NCBI RefSeq assembly: GCF_011397635.1
Contig: NC_064770.1
Span: 26,987,603-27,051,602 of the forward strand
Reading direction: 5' to 3'
DNA from: Epinephelus fuscoguttatus
Taxonomy: Eukaryota > Chordata > Actinopteri > Perciformes > Serranidae
DNA: 64,000 nt
Position numbers and translations under genes: made by a program. Below are positions 46,295-58,600 of this stretch, one piece after another. The notes under the pieces are model-generated. The model ran no database searches. It saw only the letters and a program-made list of their open reading frames with translations, and had not been told where the DNA came from. Positions within the stretch are counted from its first letter, which is position 1. Each line of letters begins with the position of its first letter.

Positions 46295-46929
46295 AATGTG
46301 TTATAAGACAAATTCTAAGTGAGCTGCATGTTGAAATCTTGTCTTTCCTCAATTGCCAAGGCTTAAAATAGTCTCACTTCACCGGAAATATGCTGTCGGG
46401 GCATATTTTGCATTTGGTGATGCATGACCATATTTCCTTAAAAACATTGACATAGTGACATCCTCAGTGATGGACAAAGTATCAAGATCCAGATCCTGCA
46501 TTTAGCTCAAAGTACTGATACATCAGTGCAAAAATACTCCATTTAAAGTTAAGTACTCCATTTAAAACTGAGTAAGTACAGAAGTAGCTATTATCAACAG
46601 CATGGACTTGAAGAATTAAAAGTAAAAGTATCCACATGAAAATCACATCTGTAATACCTGATTTAACTTATATGCTACATTATTAGATATGCATCAGTTT
46701 GTATGCAGAATAGGAGACTACTTTATATACATTTTAGTGTCTAGTGTTTCCCAACCTATAGGGCCTCTCCAAAAGGTCACGAGGTAAATTTAAGGAGTCA
46801 TGAGGTGATTAATGGGATAGGAAATAAGAAGAAAACAGTGTTATGCATTTATTTTGGTGACTTTTTTCTAATTTTAGCTTTGTTCTTGGGAAATAATGAT
46901 CAATTTAAACTCTTCATGCCATGAAGGAT

Positions 46930-48612
46930 TATTCAAATATGACTGATCATGCAAAAAACTTAGTGTTCAGGTGAAGCTGTTTATTATCACAAAATTGTGT
47001 TTGCTCTTTTTAAATCATAATGACAAGTGGAACCACCCAAATGGCCCTGACTAAAAGTTTACATACCCTTGAAGATTTGGGCTGATAATATACACACAAA
47101 TTGACACATGCAGGTTTAAATGGCTATTAAGGGTAACTGTCCACACCTGTGACCTGTTTGCTTGTAATTAGTGTCTGTGTATAAAAGGTCAGTGAGTCTC
47201 TGGGCTCTTGACAGACCCCTGCATATTTCATCCAGTGCTGCACTGACCTTGCTGGATTCTGAGCCATGGGGAAAGCAACAAAACTGTCAAAGGACCTGTG
47301 AGAGAAGGTAGTTGAACTCTATAAAACAGGAAAATGACATAAAAAGATATCCAAAGATTTGAGAATGGCAATCAGTAGTGTAGTAACTCTGATAAAGAAG
47401 TGGAAAATAAGGTTCTGTTGATACCAAGCCATGGTCAGGTAGACCAACAAAAATTTCAGCCACAACTGCCAGATGCAAAGAAAAACCCACAAATAACTTC
47501 AGCTGACACATAGGCCTCTCTACAAAATAGTGGTCTGGTTGTTTCAAGATGAACAATAAGGAGGCACTTGAAGAAAAATGGGCTGAACAGTCGAGTTCCC
47601 AGAAGAAAGCCATTACTACGCCACTGCCACAAACCAGCCTGCTTACAATATGCCAAACAGCATCTAGACAAGCTTCAAAACTTCTGGAAAAAAGTCATTT
47701 GGAGTGATGAGACCAAAATTGAACTTTATGGTCACAACCATAAATGCTATGTTTGGAGAGGAGTCAACAAGGCCTATGATGAAAAGTACACCATCCCTAC
47801 TGTGAAGCATGGAGGTGGATCTCTGATGTTTGGGTGTGTGAGCTACAGCGGCACAGGGAATTTGGTCAAAATTGATGGCAAGATGATTGCAGTATGTTAT
47901 GAGAAAATACTGGAGGAGGGGCGTCAGTGGCTTAGTGGTAGCGCAGGCGCCCCATGCACAAGGCTGTTGCTGCAGCGGCCTGGGTTCAAATCCAGCCTGT
48001 GGCCTTTTGCTGCATGCCATCCCCCTTCTCTCTCTCCCCCTTTCATACTTACCTGTCCTGTGCATTTAAGGCAAAAATGACCAAAAAATATCTTTAAAAA
48101 AGAAAATACTGGAGGACAATTTGCACCCACCACCCAGAAGCTGTGCATGGGACGCACTTGGACTTTCCAACATGACAATGATCCAAAACACAAGGCCAAG
48201 GCGACCAGCCATTGGCTACAGCAGAAAAAAGTGAAGGTTCTGGAGGGGCCATCACAGTCTCCTGACCTCAATATCATTGAGCCACTTTGGGGAGATCTCA
48301 AACGTGCAGTTCAAGCAAGACAGCCCAGGAATTTACAGGACCTGGAGGCTTTTTGCCAAGAAGAGTCGGCAGCTTTATCATCAGAGAAAATAAAGTGCCT
48401 CATCCACAACTATCACAAAAGACTACAAGCTGTCATTGATGCTTAAGAGGGCAATACGCAGTATTACGAACTAAGGGTATGTAAACTTTTGAACAGGGAT
48501 CACCTCACTATTTTCTTGATTGTTATGCCTCATAGTTTAATTTGAATCTCATGTGAGTGGTGCACATTTTACAAATTCTGCCAGGGTATGTAAACTTATG
48601 AGCACAACTGTA
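46930..48612 (+). mobile_element. Dead Tc1 transposon interrupted by a SINE
   Basis: The transposase starts near 47265 (MGKATKLSKD) and ends at 48446. Recognisable parts are WSDETKIELYGHNHKCYVWR, HGGGSLMFG and SPDLNIIEPLWGDLK, the Tc1 DDE core. Internal stops near the start make it inactive. The right end shows the inner and outer direct repeats typical of this family: GGGTATGTAAACTTTTGA at about 48475 and GGGTATGTAAACTTATGA at about 48584. On the left only the inner repeat (AAGTTTACATACCC, 47055) is present, so the outer left terminus is lost. A SINE interrupts the coding sequence at 47918. Confidence 0.92.
47918..48100 (+). mobile_element. tRNA-derived SINE inserted in the Tc1 transposon
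   Basis: The head has A box TGGCTTAGTGG and B box GGTTCAAATCC; the body carries CCCCTTCTCTCTCTCCCCC and ends in a short A/T-rich tail. It is flanked by a perfect 16-bp target-site duplication, AGAAAATACTGGAGGA, at 47902-47917 and 48101-48116. A second copy of the family is at 56838-57020. Confidence 0.92.
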
Positions 48613-49079
48613 TGTATGTGACAATACTATGTTTATAATAATAGTAGAAGTATGACTAACAATGATAGTAACAGCAGTAGTAGGAGGCATCAGGCAGCAA
48701 CATGGCAGCAGTGTAACCACTGTGTGTGATGACAATAAAGAAATTTTATCTCAGTTTCTTATTGGATGTGACCTAAAACCCTGAATGACTACTATGCCAT
48801 GAGTCAAAGCACAGATTGAGTGGACAATAAACTACTTTAACCACTAGAATTTAAGATAAATTTAAGTTTATGACCCTTAAAAAACTTCACTAGTCACTGC
48901 TTAGTCTTATCAGTAACTGCTGTATCATGTGGGACATTTTGTTTTTATCATAAGAGTCTGCTTAAGATAAAAAAAAAAGTCTGTCTCCTGTGTTGTTTGT
49001 ATATGCAGATATTTGAGTTTGAACAGGAAATGTTCAAAACCGAGCTGTCTGAGGTGTGAATGTTGGCTGCGTGTGAGCG

Positions 49080-49200
49080 CGTGCGCCTTTTACGTCACTG
49101 GTAATTCCAGAAATGGGCGGGGCCACCCGGCAAAAGCTGTACGATGACTTGAACTCTTCACAACAAACTTTCTTTGAAAATTGTGTTTTACATCGCTGCA
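49080..49200 (+). promoter_or_regulatory. il27ra: Probable il27ra promoter
   Basis: Contains TTTTACGTCAC (CRE/ATF-like, about 49088), ATTCCAGAAAT (STAT-like, imperfect) and a GC box GGGCGGGGC (49116-49124), shortly upstream of the predicted noncoding first exon that ends at 49238. No TATA box seen. Confidence 0.45.
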
Positions 49201-49202
49201 GA

Positions 49203-49689
49203 ATGCACCACGGATGTCCCAGTGTGTCTCAAAATGAGGTAAATAATTTAAGGTTATTAGCTATTGATAGTTAGCTTCCACTGGAGAAGAAAAAAGCGTG
49301 TTATAAATTAAGACAAAATACTATTAACGTTAAATACGAACTCCGTTTCTTGTTACCGCGGTGCGTTCATGTGCTCTCAACAAACCACATCTGTATTAGC
49401 TAATTTACATATGAGTGCCACTAACAGGAAAGTGTGTATGACACAGAGACTGACGGTATTTAGAATATTTATGCGAAATTGCACAACATGACGTTACAGT
49501 AGTTGTCGTTTCGATGCACGTGTTGGTGACTCTTATCGCTCCCTACATTTACTGTGTCAAAAACACCATCAAAGTGCGTGAGTTTGAGGAATACAGCTGT
49601 TACAGGCTACAACTTCCGTGGTTAATACATTTTCTGTGTGCATGTATGTGTGTTATCCACAGGTACTAGAGGGCTGGGTCCAAATGTAA
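49203..49689 (+). promoter_or_regulatory. il27ra: il27ra 5' UTR upstream ORF across a predicted splice
   Basis: A predicted first exon ends AATGAG|GTAAAT at 49238 and the next begins after ATCCACAG at 49663. Joining them gives a 20-codon upstream ORF starting at ATG 49203 (MHHGCPSVSQNE + VLEGWVQM). Its TAA stop (49687-49689) shares one base with the receptor's start codon (49689-49691), written TAATG. Confidence 0.55.
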
Positions 49690-52600
49690 TGGCCACACTT
49701 AGGACGAGGTGGCTTCTGTCCATCTTGCTGGTCAACCTGCCCACCTGTTCTGCTTCAGGTAGGCTTATTACTGTAAAGTGTTAGTGCACATGTTACTCAA
49801 ACACTGTATGAGTTCAGTTCTGCCTTATCTCAGGTGCTTATGCTTTGCTTGTGGGCTTTTGCTTTAGTTTTGTGCTGCTTTATACTTCACCACACTGCAT
49901 TTATCACCCTTTTTACTCCACCTTAAACAAACTACTTCCTTTGCTGCACAAGATTTTACATAGAAACTCTATGACCTGCTTATGAGAAATGATGTATTGC
50001 TAAAGAATAAACTACCACCATAAGCAGGTTATGACACATATGCAGAGGGCCCCACCACTTCTCCATCATAAAAAGAAGACACATGTTTATGGTGATTGTC
50101 TATTCATTATTTTGTGGTTTTGTGTCTCCTTGTGGTCATTTTGTGTCTTGGTTAGGTAATGTGTCTCTTTTGAGATAATTTGGCCTTTTCTGGTTGGTTT
50201 TTGTTGCATTGCCATCATGTGTCTCCTTCCGGTTGGTTTGTGTCTCTTTGTAGTTGTTTTGTTTCTCCCTGTAGTTGTTTTGTGTCTCTTTGGAGCCATT
50301 TTTGTCTCCTTGTGGTTGGTTTTCATCTCTTTGTAGTTGTTTTGTGTCTCTTTGTAGTCATTTTGTGTCTCTTTATAGTTGTTTTGTGTCACTTTGTAGT
50401 TGTTTTGTGTCTCTTTGTAGTCATTTTGTGTCTCTTTATAGTTGTTTTGTGTCACTTTGTAGTTGTTTTGTGTCTCCTTGTAGTCATTTTGTGTCTTACC
50501 ATGGTTGATTTTCATCTCTTTGTAGTTGTTTTGTGTCTCCTTTGGTTGTTTTGTGTCTCTTTGTAGTTGTTTTGTGTCTCTTTGTAGTCATTTTGTGTCT
50601 CCCCGTGGTTGAATTGTGTCTCCTTGTAGTCATTTTGTGTCTCCCCATCGTTGTTTTGTGTCTCCTTGTGGTCATTTTGCGTCTCTGGTCGTTTTGTTTC
50701 TCTTTGTAGTTGTTTTGTGTCTCTTTGTAGTTGCTTTGTGTCTCCCCGTGGTTGTTTTGTGTCTGTTTGTAGTTGTTGTGTGTCTCACGGTGGTTGTTTT
50801 GCTTTACTTCCTTTGCTGCACAAGATCTTACATACAAAATCTATGATCTGCTTGTAAGAAGTTATGTATTGTTAAATAATAAACTACCCAGGGGAAGACA
50901 TATGTAAAATTAGCTCCATTTCAACCAGCTACCACCATAGGCAGATTTATGACACAATGAGGCCCCTGGGCTCAGATGTGCTAAGGGCCCACCACCTCTC
51001 CTTCTTAGGAGCAAGACACATATGTAGTGGTGGTTTTGCATCTCTTTGTTTTCATTATGCATCTTTTTGAGGTTAGTGTCTTTATGTGGTCATTTTGTGT
51101 CTTGTTTAGATAATTTTGTGTCTCTTTGAGGTAATTTGGCCTTTTTTGCTTGTTTTATTGTTGCGTTGTAGTCACTTTGTGTCTCCCTGTGGTTGGTTTG
51201 TGTCTCCTTGTAGTTGGTTTGTGTCTCACAGTGGTTGTTTTGCCAGTTTTTATAGTTATTTAGTGTCTCTTTGCAGTTTCTTAGCATCTCCCTGTGGTCT
51301 TTTTGTGTCTCTTTGCAGTCATTTTGAGTCTCTTCATGTCAGTACGTGTTTATTTGAGTGACATTTTGCAAGTGAAGGTTAGGGGAACCCACTGACACTT
51401 TGGGTAATCCATCCATGGATACAACATTCAGGTGTTAATGCAATATAAAGGGCTTTGTCTAAGCTTTGGCATCACTGTTCAAGTAAAAGATCGAGATATA
51501 ATAAGACATACAGCAGATGTTTCCTGCATTTCTATGACAGGATACTGATACTTACTGGTTATTTTTTTCAAAACTAACTATAATAAAAAATGGGGTGTTT
51601 AATGTGCTGCAAATGATTTGCCCACACTGAAGGCATTACATGTTTTTTTATGCAGGTCTCATGCCTGTTAGTTTTTTCACAGACAGACCCTACATTTTCT
51701 TGCATTACTGTCTGTATAGAAGAGGAAGTGGTGACAAGGGAGACTGCAGACTGATTATGACGCCTGCTTCCTGTTAATGTTACTGGCTGTGTGCTTCTTT
51801 GCAAAAGGCTGTGTGCAGGCATTGGATTGATCACAGTGTAGAGGCTTTCGTGAAATGGGTAAAGGTGACAGTCTTGTGATGAATAGAAAAAAAGGTGTGT
51901 GTTTCCTGGTGTGGGCGTATGCACATATGACTAAACTCTGCGTTTTTCTTGTGGCACAGATAGGTCTTCTATCTTTTGCTTCCAGCTCTTTTTTTAATCA
52001 TTTCTGTCAGATATTCACTGCCTCTCCCTTTGCTTCTATGACAGTAACCTTTATCCATCTAAAGCACTAATGATTGTTAATAAAAATTTATACTTGATTT
52101 CCTCGAGTTTCCTTCCAAAGTGGACAGAAAATCACTACTCTGTGGTTTTTCTTTGTTGTTTTTATCAGTTTCCTGTCTGACAAGAATGAGCTTTGGAGAG
52201 ATTTTAGAGATCACTTGCAGCAAAGTATAATATTTCCTTTGATTTCTTCAGGCCACATGCGTGCATCTGTTTTTATTTTAGCTGTATATTTCTTAAGCAA
52301 CACGCACACGACTTGCTCTGTCGCCTTTCTAGTGCAGGAAATCAAATCCACCAGAGATTCTCAAAGAAAAAAGTCTTGAGAATTTGAAAGATATGTCCTG
52401 ATACAGGTATTTGTGACCGAAACTTCAACACTCTTTAAAATAAATCACTGCAGAGGTGATAAGTGTGTGTGTGGGAATGCACGTTGGTCTTTGGTAAGTA
52501 GTTTTTGTGACTCAGAGTATCCTGGAAGTTTGTCACATTGGGTCAGTACCTTTGCTTGTTGTGACTCATGGTGGGAGCATTTTGGATTTGACATTTTAGT

Positions 52601-55600
52601 ATGTGCCACTGCCACTGTTGTTTTGGCCGATGCAATAGACACGTAAAGAGCTCCTAATACTGTGTGTCAAATAGTGTTTTTCAAAAATCCAAAGCCGTAT
52701 GATCTCACTGATGTCGTGGTTGGAAAACTGTGTTGCCAGTGTTCAGTACAGCTACCTAAAACTAACACAGACTAATTCAGCAGCCCTGCAAGAAATCCTG
52801 TAGTTGGAACTGTTTTTGTTCTGTGGGCTGAGATCATGCATTTGGTTGTGTGTGTGCATGTGTGTGTCTGTCTGCAGCTAACTTCGTAAAGCTCGTAAAC
52901 TTTATATTTTTTTGGGCACGTTTATGAATGTAAGCTCAAGGGTTTCTCCTGGCTGCGGTGATTCACAGTTATTGAGAAATCTGTTTTATTGACTGCTCTG
53001 TTTTATATCATTATTGACTCCTCACTCCTCTTAGTCTGCCTGTAGGACCTTGAGTGATCAGCAAAATCATGTTGTAAAAGGCATTTCTGGCAATGGGCTA
53101 GGCTACAAACAAGCCTTACCTCGTCTGTTGCAGGTTGCATTTTGGCCTTTGGTCGTGGCTCATGAACCTACAATCATAGAAAAGTTTGGTCTTATTTTGA
53201 AGCAGAGCATCTGCAGATTAATTTCATACCAGATATGTAATGAGTTCCAACTCTTATATGCATATTGTCTCCCCTTTATTCCATTACTGTCATGCATACA
53301 CACTGGACACACATCTCACCCTGTACCCCCTGCTCCCTCCTCACATGCCCCCAGACACACCCAGTAGAGACCAGCACTGCACTGAGCTCACTTTTCTAAT
53401 TTTAAATGAGTTTTGAAGTACTGTGAAGCATTTTCTATCACTTTTGGTTTCATCCCTCGCCCTCTTTGTTTCTCCAGGCCCTCCTGCTGCTCTCTCCCCT
53501 CCTGACTGCAATATCCCCTGTGATGAGAAAGACAATTGTGCGGATATCCACTGTAGTTGGGATCCATGGCTGGACCCTCAGATCCCCACAAACTACAGCT
53601 TGCACTGGGAGCCAGCAAATAACGAGTAACACAACCAAACTTGTTCCCAGTCATATCTGACAACTTTCTTGATGACAAACATCTGATGACTTTGGGAGAA
53701 GCCCCCTGACTTCTTGTACTCCTCTTGTCTTCTCTCCAGAGAGGGGCATGTGATCAGTGGCACCGATTTGAGTGGGATTATCCTTCGTGAACACTTCAGT
53801 CATGGAGATCTGCATGTTTGGGTCCAGGCTAAGAACCAGAACGGTTCTGCCAAATCTGAGAAGGCTATGTTCAATACAGAAGATATCAGTGAGTCAGTCC
53901 TCCATATTCATGTTCATGAATACAGACACCACAACAACAAACACAACGGCAATAAAACTACTTCAAAACTGAGAACTATTGATTTCAATTGAAGTGAGAT
54001 TGTTTTTCTGTCTGTTTCTAGAGAAGCCACCCACTCCCAGTGTCACATCGAGCTATCTGGAGTCCTTAGATATTGAATGGACTTTCTCCTGTGATGAGTT
54101 GCAGCTCTCTTTTGAACACTGTGATGTCCGACATCGGGCTGAGGAAGACCAAGTCTGGGTTGAGGTATCCGTTTTAGGTTTTGTCTTACACCATTTTCCT
54201 TTTCGCTCTCTCTCAGCATAGTCCACACTTTGTAATGGAACATGTTGACATTGAGGAGACAATGCTGATGCATGAATAAATTAATCAGCTGAAAAAAGAA
54301 AAGCTGTATGATTAAAGCTTAGCGACTGAATTCATGCTCGAGCTCCTTTTCCCCCCCTTTCTACACAGAACAAGACTGGAGTTCACTATACATTTGACAA
54401 TCACCAGCCCTACACAGTCTATGAATTTCAAGTTCGATGTGCCTGTGACAAAAGCTTGTCAAGTGACTGGAGTGCAATCCACAGAGTACGAACTCCTGAG
54501 ATGGGTGGGTCCTCATTTGTTATATGGTCTCCAAGTTTAGAGTTGGCAAAGAACGTGGAGAGGGTTGACAAAAGTTTAGTTTCTTCTGTTTGTTTTTTGC
54601 AATTTTCAACATTTACATTACACATTTACAACAGTGCTAACAACAGCAACAGTGCTGAGGTAGGAAGTTGGATGCTACGCTTCCACAACCCCGCTGTTCT
54701 GATATCAGTGGTAACCAACATATAAGCACAGTGCAGAGCGGCGGCAATAAGCTAACTCACATACAATAACGTGGACGTACAGCTGGCCCAACAGAGGTTG
54801 AGTGATTTTACTCCTCTATATCTTTACATGGTAAAGAGATGTTTGCTGCTATGTGAATGTCCTCAATGTTGTATACAGCTCCTTTAAGGAATCGTGTGAC
54901 ATTTTGGGAAATATACTTATTGCTGTCTTGCTGAAGGTTAGATGAGAAGATCATCTCCTCATGTGATAAATATCAAGCTGCAGCCAGTAGCTGATTAGGC
55001 TAGCTTAGCATTAAGACTTAAACTGGGGGAAACAGCCAGCCTGGCTCACTAATGCTGCATTCACATGGAGTCAAGCTAATAATGGTAGGCAGCAATATCA
55101 TCTTAGTGGACGAGAGTGGGACAGTAAAGTTAGTTGAGACCAGCAGAGAATGCCAGTAACAAAAATGGCAGACAACCATTACTCTTTGCTGTCCTCCGCG
55201 ATGGAATTTACCACCGGATGTTACGGAGCTCCTTCATTCAAGGTGAAAACAGAAGCTGTTTTCTGGCTGCCATCTAACGTCTGCCTGATTCCATGTGTAC
55301 GCAGCATAATACACACTCCATCTTGTTTGTTAGCCGTACAAAAAACTAAATGTGGAAAAGACAGTTTGACGTTTTACAGGGGTTAGGTGCGGGACTATTT
55401 ATTAGCCAGTTCCCAGGCAACCTGTGGATCCTCCAGGAAGTTAACATTCCTGACCATAAACCCTGTGAAAATTTTACACATTTTTTTGAAAGGTTTAGGG
55501 GTACTGATAGGTTGATTTTTGGATAGAGCCAGGTTAACAGTTTCCCCGTCCTCTGTCTTTATGCTAAACTGAACTAATGGGCTGCTACCTTTTTCTTTAT

Positions 55601-58600
55601 ATTCACCATGCAGATATGAACGGTTTCAACATTTACAGTGTGATAACAGAATGTGTTGTCTCCCCTAGTAAACAAAATAACCAATTTCTCTGCTAAAACT
55701 ATGAACCACTGAGTTCTGATTTTGCCATTACTTCTCTAGTTTTCTCTCCTTCATGCTAATTTATTCCCCTCTTGTTCAGCCCCTGTTGGAGAGCTAGATC
55801 TATGGAGGGACTGTGGGACGTCCCAGGCAACCTCTGACTGTTTTCTGACCTGGAAGGTAGGTAAACAACCATTACTCTCTGACTGAAATAATGAACAAGA
55901 GTCTCACTTAATGCACACTCACCCCTCAGTATCCTCTCCTTTTCTCCATCCTATCCAGAGGCTTCCTACATCTCAGGCTCGTGGTCTCATTCGGGGGTAT
56001 GAAGTCAGACTGACTTACAATAATGGCACTGTGGTGTTGGTGAATATGTCCACAGCGGGGTCAGAGGGCTGGTTGGTGTGTGATGAGATGCAGTGCCACT
56101 TCAGTCTCTCTCTGAAGAATGTATCATCAGCCAGTGTGTCTGCCTACAATTCACTTGGTGCCACAGTGCCTTCTTACCTCATTATGCCAATACCAGGTAT
56201 CAATTGCCAGACTGCTTTGTTGCAAGCGCCGTACTCACAAAACATCCCAAAGCTAAAAGTAGCTCATAACTAGCAGAATTAGGAGAAACTAAGGGCTGCA
56301 TCAAAATGACACTGCAATACTTCTACATTTGTATTATCTAATTCCTTAATTTGTATTTCTCCGATTCTTGTGGCTCATCAGAACTAACAAAGCATTTGTC
56401 TCCTACTAAGGTAAAGAGAAAAACGAGCCAGTTATTCACCTCAAGATGAACGAAGACAACCTCACCGTGTCCTGGGGTCTGCCCTCTCACCTCTCGGATA
56501 ACTTGAAAGAATATGTAGTGCAATACAATCAAGCAGGGTGTCCTCCTGGCCGACAATTTGATTGGATCAAAGTGAACAAAAGCCAAACAACAGGGTTTTT
56601 TAAAGGTACGTTTGAATGCTGTACATTCGTAGCACCACAAGAAGTAAATAGAGAAGATTACTCATATGACAATGCTGCGTCAGGAATCAGGACCCAGATG
56701 CAGACTAACAGGCAGGTTGAATTTTTAACAAAACGCAAGCTTTTATGCAGCTGATAAAAGAACACCCAGAACAAGCAGGTAACTAAAACTCCAAATGAAA
56801 GCAGAGCTAAAACTAAACTTTAAACCAACCAGGATATGGGGTGTCGGTGTCTTAGTGGTAGAGCCGGCACCTCATGTACAAGGCTGTTGCCACAGGGGCC
56901 CGGGTTCGACTCCAGCCTGTGACCATTTCCTGCATGTCACTCCCCTTCTCTCTCCCCCCTTGACACTTGTCTGCCCTGTCAATTAAAGGCTAAAAAATGC
57001 CCAAAAAATATGTTAAAAAAAAAGCCCCAGAAGGTGATACAGAACATTAATTTAAAGAAAGCATCACTCAATGATAATGATAAATGAAAATTAACTTGAA
57101 GATTGAATAGTTAAAAATCATTGGAAAGGTTTTTATTTTAAGGTTGTATTTGTGCTTGCTGGTTTCAAAATGGCTGTTAAGCTCTGGTGTTTGTCTCCAT
57201 CTACAGGTCAATATAAAAAATACACACCCTACCAGGTGTCGCTGTTCACTGTATCACACAGCAATGAAGTCCATCACCTCTCATCAGTTATTGGATATTC
57301 ACTTGAAGGAAGTAAGTATTTATGCTGTTGTTTTTGACCTGTCTTTTTTTCTTCTATTAGCTTATTTAAATGGGATAAACTTGGAGTCATCATGTCTTGT
57401 GTGTCCCTGTCCCTCTCCAGCCCCCTCCACAGGGCCATCATTTAAGGTATCGATTGCTGAAACTCACGTGACCCTGTTTTGGGAGCCTGTTCCCCTCTGC
57501 ATGCAAAATGGGGTGATCCTGTCCTACAAAGTCATAGTAGATGGCGGAGAAAACGGGCAAAAAGGTACGCAACAACAACATGTAACGCAGTTGTAATAAG
57601 TTAAGGAAATATTAACATCAGACAAACCCAGTATCAGATGGAAAGACATTTAATTTTGTTGAGAGTCCTACTGATTTTGGTGATCCCCTGAATTTTTCTT
57701 GAGCAGGTTAATGTTTTCTTTTAATAGCTGGTTGGCCCAATTTGGCATGGACATTCATGGTTCCCAGAAGTTATATCCTAATGACTCTCTAGAAAGCCTC
57801 AATTCCCAAGTCGCCAAATACTGCCGCTTCATCCGGGATTTCAGTGCTGAACACTGACGCAACAAGGCACCTTTTGCAGTGGTATGGCATGCTGCTGGGC
57901 AGATGAGTTCATAACTGGTGGCGTATCACACTGCTGAAAAAGGTGCATTAGTTTATAACGCTGCTTGATGCGTCAGTTTGAAATCCCAGCCTTTCACCCT
58001 GGAGACCGCTGTTCACTTCTTGTGAGAATATTGAGCCAAACCATGTTTTTACTAAACCTAACCAGCTGCCTTGTTTCCTAAACCTCACAATGTGCTTTTG
58101 TTGCACAAGTAAATAAACCATTATCTACTCACCCATATGCCGATGGAGGCTCAGGTGAAGTTTTAGAGTCCTCACATCACTTGCAGAGATCTAAGGGGAG
58201 CGGAGGTAGCAACACAACTCCACCTGATGGAGGCTTACGGCACCCCAGATTCAAACGTCCAAAAATTCATAATTGAAACCACAAAATATCTCCATACTGC
58301 TCGTCCGTAGTGATCCAAGTGTCCTGAAGCCCCAACATAAAAAGTTGTTTGGAAAAACATCATTTGAACTCTGTTTTCAGCCTCATTGTAGCCTGTAGCT
58401 CTGACTGCCTCTCTGTACACCATGCTCACGTGTGCACGCTTGTGCGCGAGACCAGCGAAAGCACGTGAACACACATGAATGCGGTGCCCATGTCTCATGG
58501 TCTCGCCCAAGTTTCAATGGCTTCAATTATGTGTTTTTGGATGTTTGAATTTGGGGCGCCTCCAGACAGTGTGGTTTCACGCCAGACTATCTTACTTACT

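Noticed and set aside
46740-46860. Possible hAT terminus (GTGTTTCCCAACC)
   Set aside because: Only one degraded end is visible and no partner could be paired, so it was not listed as a feature.
47918-48010. tRNA-like sequence with A and B boxes
   Set aside because: It is the head of a SINE with a target-site duplication, not a functional tRNA gene. The same applies to 56838 and, on the minus strand, 42378.
50087-50837. Repeat-protein ORFs on both strands
   Set aside because: Explained by the 21-bp minisatellite in il27ra intron 1; no start context or conserved domain.
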